Program-made: the position numbers and the translations under genes
DNA from: Bacteroidales bacterium UBA5197
GTDB taxonomy: Bacteria > Bacteroidota > Bacteroidia > Bacteroidales > Lentimicrobiaceae
NCBI GenBank assembly: GCA_002412885.1
Contig: DHVX01000008.1
Span: 62,001 to 126,000 of the forward strand
Length of the DNA: 64,000 bases
Reading direction: 5' to 3'
Notes under the pieces: model-generated
Database searches by the model: none
Told to the model about the DNA's origin: nothing
Seen by the model: the letters and a program-made list of their open reading frames with translations, nothing else
In this document: one piece after another, positions 43,176-51,926 of the stretch
Position numbering within the stretch: the first letter of the stretch is position 1
How the letters are laid out: each line of letters starts with the position of its first letter

Positions 43176-45350
43176 CTACAATTTTAGTTTGATACCACCA
43201 TTAATTAAAAATCCGTCAAGCGGTGCGTAAATGTCCCTGAAAACAGGATTAGTTAGTGTGCCTGTATAAATAGTGTCAAATCGGGTTTGCCTTGCGTCAA
43301 GGAAATTTTCAAAGTTGATGTAAACCGAAAATTTCTCCCATAGCTTTTCAACCATAAAACCACAAAGCACATATTGTTTTCCTGTTGCACCGTCACTCAA
43401 TTTTTGAGGACTGAAATAATACGCTTCCAAACCTACTTTCCATTTGTCCTCTACTTCATACATTAAAACTGAATTTATCCTGTGCTTTGGCGTAAGCGGT
43501 GTATTTGTCAAAATTCCGTTTTGATGCAAGCGGGTATCGGTGAATGTATAACCCAAAAACAATTTAAAATCTTCATAGCCGATTTTGATATTGGTTTCCG
43601 TTCCTCTTGTATCAATGTGTCCTGCCGAATTGATAAATTGGTATAATCCGCCTGTTTGATACTCAAGCAACAAAGGGTTATTCAAATAGGTGTAAAAGAA
43701 AAGTTGGTTGATACTGAACGTTACTTTTTCGCCAAATACGGTGCGATAATTAAAATCAACATTTCCTCCGTAACTGCGTTCCAATTTGTTGATGTTTTTA
43801 TCAATGGGCATTACATTTTGGAATTGTATGCGTTCGCTTTCCTCTGTAAATATGGTTGGTGTTTTATAGCCAAAACCACCACCAAGCCGTGAAGAAAATT
43901 TGTCGGTTATTTTGAATAATGCTGAAACTCTTGGCAGCAAAGCAATACCATAATCAATAACATAGTCGGCTCTGAAACCTGTTTCAAGATTGAGCCACTT
44001 GGTTGCTTTCCACGAATTTTGAGCAAATGCACCAAAAGTAATTTGGTTATAATTTCTCAATGGAAAAGTGTCTGTCTGCTTTTCCTGAAAGTTATCCGAC
44101 CAAAGATTTACACCTGCAACCCATTCTGTTTTTTCCCGAATATTGGTATAGCTTGCTTCGCTGAATGTGGCTGTTTGTGTGCCGTCAAAACTGTAATTTG
44201 GAATATTGATTATCCTGTTAAAATAACTCACACTGTTCTTGAAATTGAAGAAACTTTTGTCATTAAATTTATGGTCAAAAGACAATTGCGTGGAATAGCG
44301 TTGTGTTTTGTTTTCTTCAAAATAACTGTGGATAGTGTCGCCTTTTCCTTGTATAAAATGTATGTCGCCACCGATACGGTTTTCAATAGCTGTGTTTATT
44401 CCAACATTCAGTTTTGTTTTGTCGCTGAAATAAACAAATAACTTAGGATTGAAAACATACCTGTCAAATTTTGGAATTGCGGAAAGGTCAATGCCCGCAG
44501 GGTCATAAGCCCAGTTGCGGTTGTGTGAAGCGAAAATTGTTGTGCCGATTTTATTAAACCGCTGTCCATAAAAACCGTTAAGGTCAAAACCTTTGCCCGA
44601 ACTTCCGTTTAGATGAAACCGCAAATCCCTTTCGTCTGTCGGTGTTTTTGAAATCAGGTTTACAAGTCCCGCTATTGCACCACCTCCGTAAAGTGTAGAT
44701 GCCGAACCCTTGATAACTTCTACTTGCTTCAAATCAAGTGGAGGAGTTTGTAAAAGACCAAGCCCGCTTGCTGCACCCGAAAAAAGCGGAAATCCGTCTT
44801 TTAGAATTTGTGTGTATCGCCCGTCAAGGCCCTGAATACGTATGGAAGCGTTTGCAGATGTAGCCGAAGTTTGTTGCGTTTGAATACCTGTGCTTTCGCT
44901 CAAAAGCATACGAATATCGCCCGATTTCATATTGCTTTTTTCTTCCAACTCTTCTCCTGCTATTAACTCCATTCGTGTTGGAATTTCCTGAATTGTCCTT
45001 GAGCTGCGTGTAGAAGTAACTATAACTTCCCCTAATTCTCCTGCTTCCGATTTGAGAAGGATTTCAATAGGGTCTGTGCTTGCTAATGGGAAAGTAAAAG
45101 TGTCAATTAGGGTTTCATAACCGATATAACGGAATTCTATTATTTGCTGTCCATCAGGAATGTCGGAAATTGTTACTAACCCGTTTAGGTCGGCTGTCCC
45201 TCCTTTGGTTGTGCCTTTCAATAAAGCTGTTGCTCCGATTAGCGTTTCTTTGGTGTCGCTGTCTTTTATGACGGCTTTGAATGTGTTCTGTCCGAACACA
45301 GTATTTATGTTGAATGCTACGCATAGTAGCAAAATGATTTTGATTTTCAT
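43176..45350 (-). CDS. TonB-dependent outer-membrane receptor
   Basis: The 724-residue protein has a signal peptide (about 20 residues), a carboxypeptidase-regulatory-like beta-sandwich (FKAVIKDSDTKETLIGATALL region), a plug domain with IRIQGLDGRYTQILKDGFPL and VEVIKGSASTLYGGGAIAG, and a 22-strand barrel ending at the C-terminal GGIKLKL. It takes up metal complexes, siderophores or small ligands with energy from TonB-ExbBD. Pairing with a CDF exporter and a Cys-rich small protein points to metal handling. Confidence 0.93.
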   Translation of the reverse strand: MKIKIILLLCVAFNINTVFGQNTFKAVIKDSDTKETLIGATALLKGTTKGGTADLNGLVTISDIPDGQQIIEFRYIGYETLIDTFTFPLASTDPIEILLKSEAGELGEVIVTSTRSSRTIQEIPTRMELIAGEELEEKSNMKSGDIRMLLSESTGIQTQQTSATSANASIRIQGLDGRYTQILKDGFPLFSGAASGLGLLQTPPLDLKQVEVIKGSASTLYGGGAIAGLVNLISKTPTDERDLRFHLNGSSGKGFDLNGFYGQRFNKIGTTIFASHNRNWAYDPAGIDLSAIPKFDRYVFNPKLFVYFSDKTKLNVGINTAIENRIGGDIHFIQGKGDTIHSYFEENKTQRYSTQLSFDHKFNDKSFFNFKNSVSYFNRIINIPNYSFDGTQTATFSEASYTNIREKTEWVAGVNLWSDNFQEKQTDTFPLRNYNQITFGAFAQNSWKATKWLNLETGFRADYVIDYGIALLPRVSALFKITDKFSSRLGGGFGYKTPTIFTEESERIQFQNVMPIDKNINKLERSYGGNVDFNYRTVFGEKVTFSINQLFFYTYLNNPLLLEYQTGGLYQFINSAGHIDTRGTETNIKIGYEDFKLFLGYTFTDTRLHQNGILTNTPLTPKHRINSVLMYEVEDKWKVGLEAYYFSPQKLSDGATGKQYVLCGFMVEKLWEKFSVYINFENFLDARQTRFDTIYTGTLTNPVFRDIYAPLDGFLINGGIKLKL

Positions 45351-45436
45351 TTTTTGAATTATTGATAATGTTTGTAAAATGATGATTGGCGGTGCGAAGC
45401 ACCGCCTTTAATAATTTGTGCCGAAGGCACTAAACA

Positions 45437-45745
45437 TTATACAATCTTAGGCGGTTGCCAGATGGATGAGAAAAATTCAGAAGCAAAGTACTCGTCATAG
45501 AGAGAAACTTTCAAGTCCGAATAAATAAGAAAGGATTGAACTGAAAAGGAAGTAACTGAAAGAGTAAATCCATTGCAAGTATGACAACCCATAAATGGGG
45601 AACAACAATCGCTGCAATCTTGGTCGTCCTGCTGGTTTTGTCCTTGCTCCGTTGTCTGTTCGTTAAAACACTTGTCCTCCACAAGGTTCGGTGCTACTGA
45701 CAATAGCAGAACATAAACGGCTAATATGAAGGATAAATATTTCAC
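45437..45745 (-). CDS. small secreted Cys-rich protein (DUF6660-like)
   Basis: The 102-residue protein starts at GTG (45743-45745), decided by the promoter box directly upstream. It has a signal peptide, a Gln/Asp-rich linker, and a cysteine cluster CSDCCSPFMGCHTCNGF at about residues 44-60. It ends with SSIWQPPKIV, the conserved C-terminus of the family as I recall it. Such proteins often precede metal-uptake receptors in Bacteroidota. It is the first gene of metal module 2. Confidence 0.72.
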   Translation of the reverse strand: MKYLSFILAVYVLLLSVAPNLVEDKCFNEQTTEQGQNQQDDQDCSDCCSPFMGCHTCNGFTLSVTSFSVQSFLIYSDLKVSLYDEYFASEFFSSIWQPPKIV

Positions 45746-45749
45746 GGTG

Positions 45750-45757
45750 CAAAGTTA
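45750..45757 (-). promoter_or_regulatory. Bacteroidota -7 promoter box (TAACTTTG), leaderless
   Basis: Exact TAnnTTTG match on the minus strand ending 4 bp before the GTG start at 45745. The transcript would start at or next to the start codon. Confidence 0.6.
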
Positions 45758-45774
45758 ATAAAAGCGTTGGAAAA

Positions 45775-45838
45775 ATTGGCTCTTTTGGTTTTGCATTTTT
45801 GTCGGCTTGTGTGTCGGGGCAAAACCAAATGTGCCAAT
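45775..45838. repeat. hairpin element hD (conserved loop, unique stems)
   Basis: Outer stem ATTGGC/GCCAAT, bulge TCTTTT opposite AAATGT, inner stem GGTTTTGC/GCAAAACC, loop with TCGGCTTGTGTG. Fourth full copy of the family, 30 bp upstream of metal module 2. Confidence 0.75.
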
Positions 45839-46272
45839 GCGGGCTGGCTAAAAATTGAATTAAAAAAATGTGCGGTGGGGAAAATAAAAAATACTGAAGG
45901 GTCGGTTTTGTGTGTCCGCTCTCCTGTTGTCCAACTGTATGTTATAAAAGTCTTGTTCACTTGTCAAATTTTGTAAAGCGTTTTTGTCTGTCCGTTCGTG
46001 TCTGTCTGCCGTGTCGGTGTCTTTTTACGCTTGCAGCTAACGATTGGGTACCTGTAATTGTATTTTTCAATTCACGAAATTCAACGCAACTCTTTATTAA
46101 TCAACAAAAAGTTCTTTTCCCTGTAAAAATATCATTCCATTTTTAACTAATTAAAAACGGATAAAAGGAACAGAATATATACGCAACCCGCTTGAGCGTA
46201 TATTAATTGCATCAAATATATAGCAAAAATACTGATTACAAAAATTTGGGTATTTATAAAAGATTTTAATTG
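45839..46272. other. intergenic region with a truncated P-type site and a palindrome
   Basis: TTTTTACGCTTGCAGCTAACG at 46022-46042 (key blocks TTTTTACGCTTG and GCTAACG) matches the left flank of the P palindromes, but I see no right arm, so the site looks truncated. At 46177-46203 ATATACGC and GCGTATAT form an 8-bp inverted repeat with an 11-nt spacer, possibly an operator. No gene is present. Confidence 0.5.
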
Positions 46273-47088
46273 CTAGCGGCGCAAATCTCCAAGAGTCTGA
46301 GTATTGTCACTTGATTTCTTTTTATGTCCATAGTATGACTGTTGGGGTAAGGGAGGAGGATGTTCTTCTGACAGCAACCTTGGGCCTTGAGGACTTAGCA
46401 TTTCTTTCGAATACGGCCCCGGCTGATCTATCTTATTACTTAGAAGATACCCATTCATCTGTTTAGATGAACATTTATTCAACATCCCCAATATTTCAGC
46501 AAGGCTAAGGGTTTGCTTCAGCCATCGGGATTCCTGTCCATAAGAAAGTATCACTGGCATCCGGGATGATTGTATGCCCCGAATAAGCGAATTTGCAGCC
46601 ACGGTTATAATGGTAAATGAATGGATTTCTGTTTTGGTAACAGGATCTATCCAGATATCATAAAGGCCGGCTAAACCAATCGGGTGTTTGTGTTCTCTGA
46701 GGTAAAACAGATATGGCTTTGGCAGGATTCCGGAAGACCATGCTGTAAAAGCATCAGCAATTACAATGCAGCGTCTGGTAAACAATGGTTTTTGAAAAGC
46801 CGGTTTCAGGAATATTGCTTTTGATCCCTTGAAGTCTGGATTGTTCTCCGGGTTTTTATCGCCCTCAGCCCTGGCATTGATTAACTGCATTCTGCCTTTT
46901 GCCCATGAAGGGGTAAGCCCGAAAACCGATAAAGAAAGTTCGCTCGGTTTTTCCTGTGTGATAATAATGGATTCATTCCCGGGAGAAACGACAATCAGTG
47001 GTTCCCAATCCAGCGTTTTCGGGAATTTAGAACCGAAATGGATTTCAATGGCTTCCAGGCTGCTGGCAAGAATGTATTTGCGGGGCAT
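46273..47088 (-). CDS. degenerate SRAP/YedK-like protein lacking catalytic residues
   Basis: The 271-residue protein keeps the SRAP fold: GLTPSWAK, LINARAE (Asn71), FLKPAFQKPLFTRRCIVIADAF and a late RMPVIL. The abasic-site crosslinking Cys2 of MCGR is Pro (MPRKY). The catalytic Glu of the F-x-E-W motif is Ala116, and the His of the IHxRMP motif is Gln173. Normal DNA-protein crosslinking to abasic sites through Cys2 is therefore excluded. The start is firm, since no MCGR lies upstream. It may bind single-stranded DNA without chemistry. It sits alone between metal module 2 and the defence island. Confidence 0.82.
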   Translation of the reverse strand: MPRKYILASSLEAIEIHFGSKFPKTLDWEPLIVVSPGNESIIITQEKPSELSLSVFGLTPSWAKGRMQLINARAEGDKNPENNPDFKGSKAIFLKPAFQKPLFTRRCIVIADAFTAWSSGILPKPYLFYLREHKHPIGLAGLYDIWIDPVTKTEIHSFTIITVAANSLIRGIQSSRMPVILSYGQESRWLKQTLSLAEILGMLNKCSSKQMNGYLLSNKIDQPGPYSKEMLSPQGPRLLSEEHPPPLPQQSYYGHKKKSSDNTQTLGDLRR

Positions 47089-47280
47089 GATCAGATTCTA
47101 ATCAAAATATTTGATTGAAAGGTAAGCAAATAAATGGATGAGGAAATAATGGTTGGGAGAATTTATTGGGGGTTGGTGCATGTGATGTGGTTGGCGGCGC
47201 CATTTGTGGATCACTATGGGTAATTTGAAAACGTGATATTACCATCAACTTAATTTTTCGCTTATATCGCAATGGGGCAT

Positions 47281-47333
47281 GGCGCGCTCCGTCAGTTAAT
47301 AACTGGCGGAGCGGTCTACTCGATTAGCTGCAG
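47281..47333. repeat. boundary hairpin repeat R2
   Basis: CTCCGTCAG (47287-47295) pairs with CTGGCGGAG (47303-47311). It matches R1 at 30287 in the stem, the trailing ACTCGATTA and the position directly beyond the 3' end of a minus-strand gene. The loop differs, with one stem change that keeps pairing. Confidence 0.7.
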
Positions 47334-47338
47334 ACTTT

Positions 47339-49015
47339 CTATTCATCTTCGGCAGTATTTTGCTCACTATCAGAGACCACTTCTGCTAACAAAGTTTTGT
47401 CTGTCTCTTGGGGGATAATTCGTTTACGAATTTCTCTACTAAGCATCTTAGACCTTTCTTTTATAAACTTCGCATAATCATCTTCCCATATTCCAAATGC
47501 ATCAAAGTCGCCAACAAGATGTGTTTTCATAGTTGCATCAATGTCTGGATTTTGATTTGTAAATTTCTTCATATAAACAGATGGAGCTTTCGCTGAAATT
47601 TCCCGTTTGTTTAAAAAGTCATCTACAATTGTAATGTTTAGAATATGGTTAATCCAATACTGTTTGTATTCCCAATCCAATTTTTTTTCAAGAAATGCCC
47701 TCGGAAAGAAATGGTGATAATTTTTGCTGTTAGCTTGTTTAAGCCAATCGTTACTGATATTTACAATTGAGTCGTCATTAAAAGATTTTGGTTGTTGGTA
47801 GGCGTAAATACAAAGTAAAGATTTTATCCATGCGCTTCCAGTGCTAAACCAGCCATTTTGATCTCTCAACCTATTTGCAGAATAATCTACAGTCCAATCA
47901 TAATGTGGCAATTCTTCCTTTAAGATTTTGTCTATGCGTTTGATGTCTTGTGCTATTTTACTTTCAACCGCAGATTGGTACCGTGTTCCAAGTGAGACTC
48001 TCCAAAAGAAATCTTGTAAATATTTTTGTTTTAGTCCTGTTGGCTTGTCTTTGTGATGGTAAAAGAAATAAGCGAAAGGAATTATTAATGAGTTGTAAGG
48101 CAGAAGATGAGAAACAGGAATTCTATAATAACCTTTGAAATATTCTGAGGCTTTTTCTATTGAATCAACGGCATCTTCCCAAATGTCAATAAACTTTTTC
48201 TTATTAAGTTTTAAAATAGTTTTTCTCTTGCATTCTTTTTCTAATAGAATGGATACAGTTTGCAATATGGTAGTATCAGAAATGGTTTCGTAATTAATAA
48301 TTGACAAACTTTCAATTAATTCATCATACTTTTCGGCTAAGTCAAAATCCCTTTTTGCATCAAATGTTTTTGCAACCATTATTTCAAAAACAGTCAATGC
48401 TTTGCCACCTTCATTAATTCTTGTAAAAATTTCAGTCGCCACATCAAGTTCTGCATCACGAATTAAAATTATTGAGTAGCTATATGCTTCAATTCTTGTT
48501 TTAAACTCTTGAAGTCTTGAATGATATTTTTCTGCAAAACCAAATAGAACTGATAAAGGGCCATACAAAAGGTCGGTTAGACGGATTAAAGCACTTTGGT
48601 CAAGACCGTCTTTATCTATTACAACTATCTCATCATCGTCAGTTGCATCAAGGTTTATATATACATCATCATAATTGTCAATCTTGCCGTCACGTTCAAT
48701 TTTTAAACCTTTTAAAGTGGCAAAAAGACTTGTTAATCGTTGTTGTCCGTCAAGAACATAGTCTATAAAATCTCCTTCGTTTGCTTCAGGCAATGTAAAG
48801 TTGCCAAGGTTTCTAACTGCTCTTAGTCGTTCGTCAGTTTTCCAAAAAATGAAAGTTCCAATTGGATAACCTTTTACGATGCTGTCCATAAGTTTGGCAG
48901 ATTTTTTAATGTCCCAAACGAACTCTCTTTGAAATTGAGGGATTTTAATTTGCCCCTTTTCAATGTCGGATATTAGTCCGGTGAATGTTCTGCTAATTGG
49001 TTCTGGTAATTTCAT
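47339..49015 (-). CDS. DUF262/HNH restriction-type protein (GmrSD-like)
   Basis: The 558-residue protein has an N-terminal DUF262 domain: IPQFQREFVWD at about 25-35 and the DGQQR nucleotide motif at 89-93. The C-terminal domain has YHHFFPRAFL followed by NHILNITIVDDFLN, the HNH-like DUF1524 pattern. This matches single-chain GmrSD-type modification-dependent enzymes, which hydrolyse NTP and cut modified phage DNA. It stands beside the type III system with its promoter box (TATATTTG) at 49114-49121. Confidence 0.87.
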   Translation of the reverse strand: MKLPEPISRTFTGLISDIEKGQIKIPQFQREFVWDIKKSAKLMDSIVKGYPIGTFIFWKTDERLRAVRNLGNFTLPEANEGDFIDYVLDGQQRLTSLFATLKGLKIERDGKIDNYDDVYINLDATDDDEIVVIDKDGLDQSALIRLTDLLYGPLSVLFGFAEKYHSRLQEFKTRIEAYSYSIILIRDAELDVATEIFTRINEGGKALTVFEIMVAKTFDAKRDFDLAEKYDELIESLSIINYETISDTTILQTVSILLEKECKRKTILKLNKKKFIDIWEDAVDSIEKASEYFKGYYRIPVSHLLPYNSLIIPFAYFFYHHKDKPTGLKQKYLQDFFWRVSLGTRYQSAVESKIAQDIKRIDKILKEELPHYDWTVDYSANRLRDQNGWFSTGSAWIKSLLCIYAYQQPKSFNDDSIVNISNDWLKQANSKNYHHFFPRAFLEKKLDWEYKQYWINHILNITIVDDFLNKREISAKAPSVYMKKFTNQNPDIDATMKTHLVGDFDAFGIWEDDYAKFIKERSKMLSREIRKRIIPQETDKTLLAEVVSDSEQNTAEDE

Positions 49016-49086
49016 GTTTAGTCAATTGTTTATTGTTGTATGTCTGTCCTTTAAGATTACAGGTATGAGTGAATATCAGCTATATC

Positions 49087-49218
49087 GCGTATATATCTCT
49101 CATAGGTAGCGCCCAAATATACCTACTTTTTAAATGTCCAACCATTCATCGGCCTTTCAATTTGTCGATAGTTTAAATACTATTTAAAAGCCTTTTAAAC
49201 CTGTTTTTTAAACTCCCT
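49087..49218. repeat. left boundary repeat of the defence block, with minus-strand promoter
   Basis: Starts with GCGTATATA (49087-49095). A CCCAAATATA block contains on the minus strand the box TATATTTG (49114-49121), followed by CTTTTTAAATG and later TTTAAATACTATTTAAAA. The same order of blocks recurs at 58974-59130. The repeats flank the genes 49219-58803. Confidence 0.6.
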
Positions 49219-51924
49219 TTAAACTATCGATGTTATTCCTCGTCTTTCATACTCCGATACCAATCTTATAAAACTCATTTGGGTTTCGGTCTTGTCGTGC
49301 GGAATTAGGACGTATTTCCATGGTTTTTCATTGCGTGCTATATTGATTTGACTAGCTGTTTGGCAATATTTCACAGCGGCTTCAGTCTTCATCTGTACAA
49401 CCCGGTCTTCCATTTCGTTTTCTGCCTTGATTTCTATCAAGTAAATAATATCAGCTGTTTCCACAACAAAATCAGGAAAGTACCTTTCAGAATTGTTGTT
49501 GTACCAGATGTTAAATTGTTTTGAGGCCGGGCGGAGCCACCGTAAAACTACTTCCGCTTTTGTATTTTCGATGATCTCCGAAAACCGTTTTTCAGGCACC
49601 GAATCAAATTTGTATCTATCATGGCAGGAACGTCCAAAACCATTAAAGACCTTTGAGGTTAATAGTTTTGGACTTACGGTTGTCCTGAAATCCAATATTT
49701 CTTCACCCTTTTCTTTAGAATAGTTCCAGGGAAGCACCAATGCATAAGGTTCTGGTTCAGGTTTGGCTTGTGAGGTAGTTTGAATGGTAAGATTGGCTTT
49801 AACCTGAACATATATCTTATTTGCAATCAGTTCGCGGTATGTTAAAACGGTGTCGCCCAATGTTTCTGGCTTCTTTAGGGAAGCTTTTACCGCCATTACT
49901 GCCTGTTCGCATAGCTTATACAAAATATCGGCATTGCCTTCATAATCAATTTCAGGCTTCTTTTTGAGCAATTCGAGAATGCTTATTTCCGGAAAATCAA
50001 TTTCACGTGCCGTAATTTTAATCTTATCGGTTTTGTGGTCGTAAATCGTTTCGCGAATCAATTCAAATTCCTGTTGCAGTATGTTTTCAGAAAACGATGC
50101 AGTATCTAAATCAAAATCGTTGATGATGCCTTTATTTTCAGATATAGTGATGCGGATGTTCGGAATCAGAATATTGTTTCTTATGATATTCTCTACCACT
50201 TCAACATAGACCTTGTCAACCTCTAATGCGATGCTCTCCTGCTCCTTCAAAGTTAGGTCAGCATATTCAGCCTTTATTGTTTCCTTCACCTGACTTATGG
50301 TTGTCGCTTTAACCTTTTCATCTATCAAATCTTTAGGGGTAGAAACAGTTTTTTCAGCAATTTTCCTGCGAACTGCACTGCTTACAGAAGTCCGCGCAAT
50401 ATGCCGGCTCCTGGCCTTTTTTCTGATTTGTTCGTCTTTAATCTGTTCTATTTTGATTCCCTCTTCTTCCAGTTCTACCATATCTTTTGTCCTCGATTCA
50501 ACAATTTCCTTACGTGAATTAAGGTCGGATCTGGTGAGTTCAATTTTGCCAATGGAATAAAGCAACGAATTTTTGTCTTTTGCCGCATCCACCACTTCCT
50601 GAAATTTGTCGTGCATCATTATAGATAGCAAATCCACTTTCTCCACACCGGTGCGTTTTCCGCCGAATGGCAACCGCAATCCACGTCCAATGGTTTGTTC
50701 TATGAGGGTTATGGCATTGGCTGCCCGCAGTGGAACAATGGTGTATAAGTTTGCCACGTCCCATCCTTCTTTGAGCATATCCACATGTATCACAATCTCA
50801 ATGGGATTACCCGGTTTTTCGAGGGTCAGTAGTTTTTCAACCTGTTCATCAGTTTTGCTGGTGGAATCTATCTGCAAAACTTTTTCCTTGTATTCCCCAT
50901 CGTAAAAACTGCTGGAAACCATGTAATCGTAAATGCTTTTGGCGTGTGCCGTATCCTTGCACGATACGAGGATGGTTGGTTTTACCGGATTCAGGTCATT
51001 GTCTGCAGCGTAATTCTGAATAGCTATTTTAGTATCAAGGTGCATTTGAATAGCGTCATTCAGCTTTAATTTTTCAATTTCACCGGCAACCATGCCTTCA
51101 AAGTTGGTGTTGGCGCGGGTTACGACTGCCGGATTTTTTATATATTTCCCATCCCGCAATGCATCAGCCAGGCCATATTCAAAAACCACATTTTTGAAGC
51201 GTTTGTTGGTGCTCGCATCAATGGGAGTGGCCGTAAGTTCAATGCCAAGCACCGGATTCAGTTCATTCAGGGTATCCATACCACGCTCGCCCCGGTAGCG
51301 ATGCGATTCATCCATAATGATGACCAGATCTTTGAGGTTGACAAGGTAATTGTAGTAGCTGTCGCCAAGCGTTTCCCTGAAACGTTTGATGCGTGGTGGC
51401 AACACCCTGCCATCTTTGGTAGTGGTTTTAATGTCGGCATTTATTTTACCGATGTTAAACATATTTATCTGAATAGAATCATCAGAGGCTTTTATACCCT
51501 TGGTTTCGTAATCTTCTCCCGTTATAATCACAGCGTTGTTTGCAATTTCCGGCAATCCTTTGAATATATATTTTTCAGCACCTTTGTTGCCAAAGTCATC
51601 CTTAAGTTTATTGTAAATGGTAATGTTAGGCGAAAGGATAAAGAAATTGCGGATGCCTTTTTCCTTCGCCAGCCAGGTTACAAATGCGCCCATCAGACGA
51701 GTTTTGCCAATGCCTGTTGCAATGGAGTAGCAAACCGAGGGGAATTCCCTTTCAAAAGCTTCAAAGAGGGGGTAAGTTGTATTTAATGTGCTTTCTTTTT
51801 CAGCTATGGCAGCAGGACCTAACAAATCCAACTGATTGATAAGGTTATCGAAAACCACTAAACTTTGTTTAAGCGGGTCTCTTAAACTCATGGTATTGCC
51901 AATGTATTCAGTGCTTTTGACCAT
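49219..51924 (-). CDS. type III restriction enzyme Res subunit
   Basis: The 901-residue protein is an SF2 helicase-nuclease. Walker A SIATGIGKTRLMGAF lies near residue 67, the DESH box in IIMDESHRYRG, GIELTATP is motif III, and QTIGRGLRLPFGG is motif VI. The C-terminal nuclease has PDFVVETADIIYLIEIKAE (PD...ExK). With the Mod subunit it cuts DNA near unmethylated recognition sites after ATP-driven translocation. It ends the operon with mod, whose start lies 2 bp upstream. Confidence 0.93.
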   Translation of the reverse strand: MVKSTEYIGNTMSLRDPLKQSLVVFDNLINQLDLLGPAAIAEKESTLNTTYPLFEAFEREFPSVCYSIATGIGKTRLMGAFVTWLAKEKGIRNFFILSPNITIYNKLKDDFGNKGAEKYIFKGLPEIANNAVIITGEDYETKGIKASDDSIQINMFNIGKINADIKTTTKDGRVLPPRIKRFRETLGDSYYNYLVNLKDLVIIMDESHRYRGERGMDTLNELNPVLGIELTATPIDASTNKRFKNVVFEYGLADALRDGKYIKNPAVVTRANTNFEGMVAGEIEKLKLNDAIQMHLDTKIAIQNYAADNDLNPVKPTILVSCKDTAHAKSIYDYMVSSSFYDGEYKEKVLQIDSTSKTDEQVEKLLTLEKPGNPIEIVIHVDMLKEGWDVANLYTIVPLRAANAITLIEQTIGRGLRLPFGGKRTGVEKVDLLSIMMHDKFQEVVDAAKDKNSLLYSIGKIELTRSDLNSRKEIVESRTKDMVELEEEGIKIEQIKDEQIRKKARSRHIARTSVSSAVRRKIAEKTVSTPKDLIDEKVKATTISQVKETIKAEYADLTLKEQESIALEVDKVYVEVVENIIRNNILIPNIRITISENKGIINDFDLDTASFSENILQQEFELIRETIYDHKTDKIKITAREIDFPEISILELLKKKPEIDYEGNADILYKLCEQAVMAVKASLKKPETLGDTVLTYRELIANKIYVQVKANLTIQTTSQAKPEPEPYALVLPWNYSKEKGEEILDFRTTVSPKLLTSKVFNGFGRSCHDRYKFDSVPEKRFSEIIENTKAEVVLRWLRPASKQFNIWYNNNSERYFPDFVVETADIIYLIEIKAENEMEDRVVQMKTEAAVKYCQTASQINIARNEKPWKYVLIPHDKTETQMSFIRLVSEYERRGITSIV

Positions 51925-51926
51925 GA

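Noticed and set aside
31694..45838. Reading the hairpin elements as a CRISPR array
   Set aside because: Copies are kilobases apart and differ in stems; there is no repeat-spacer pattern.
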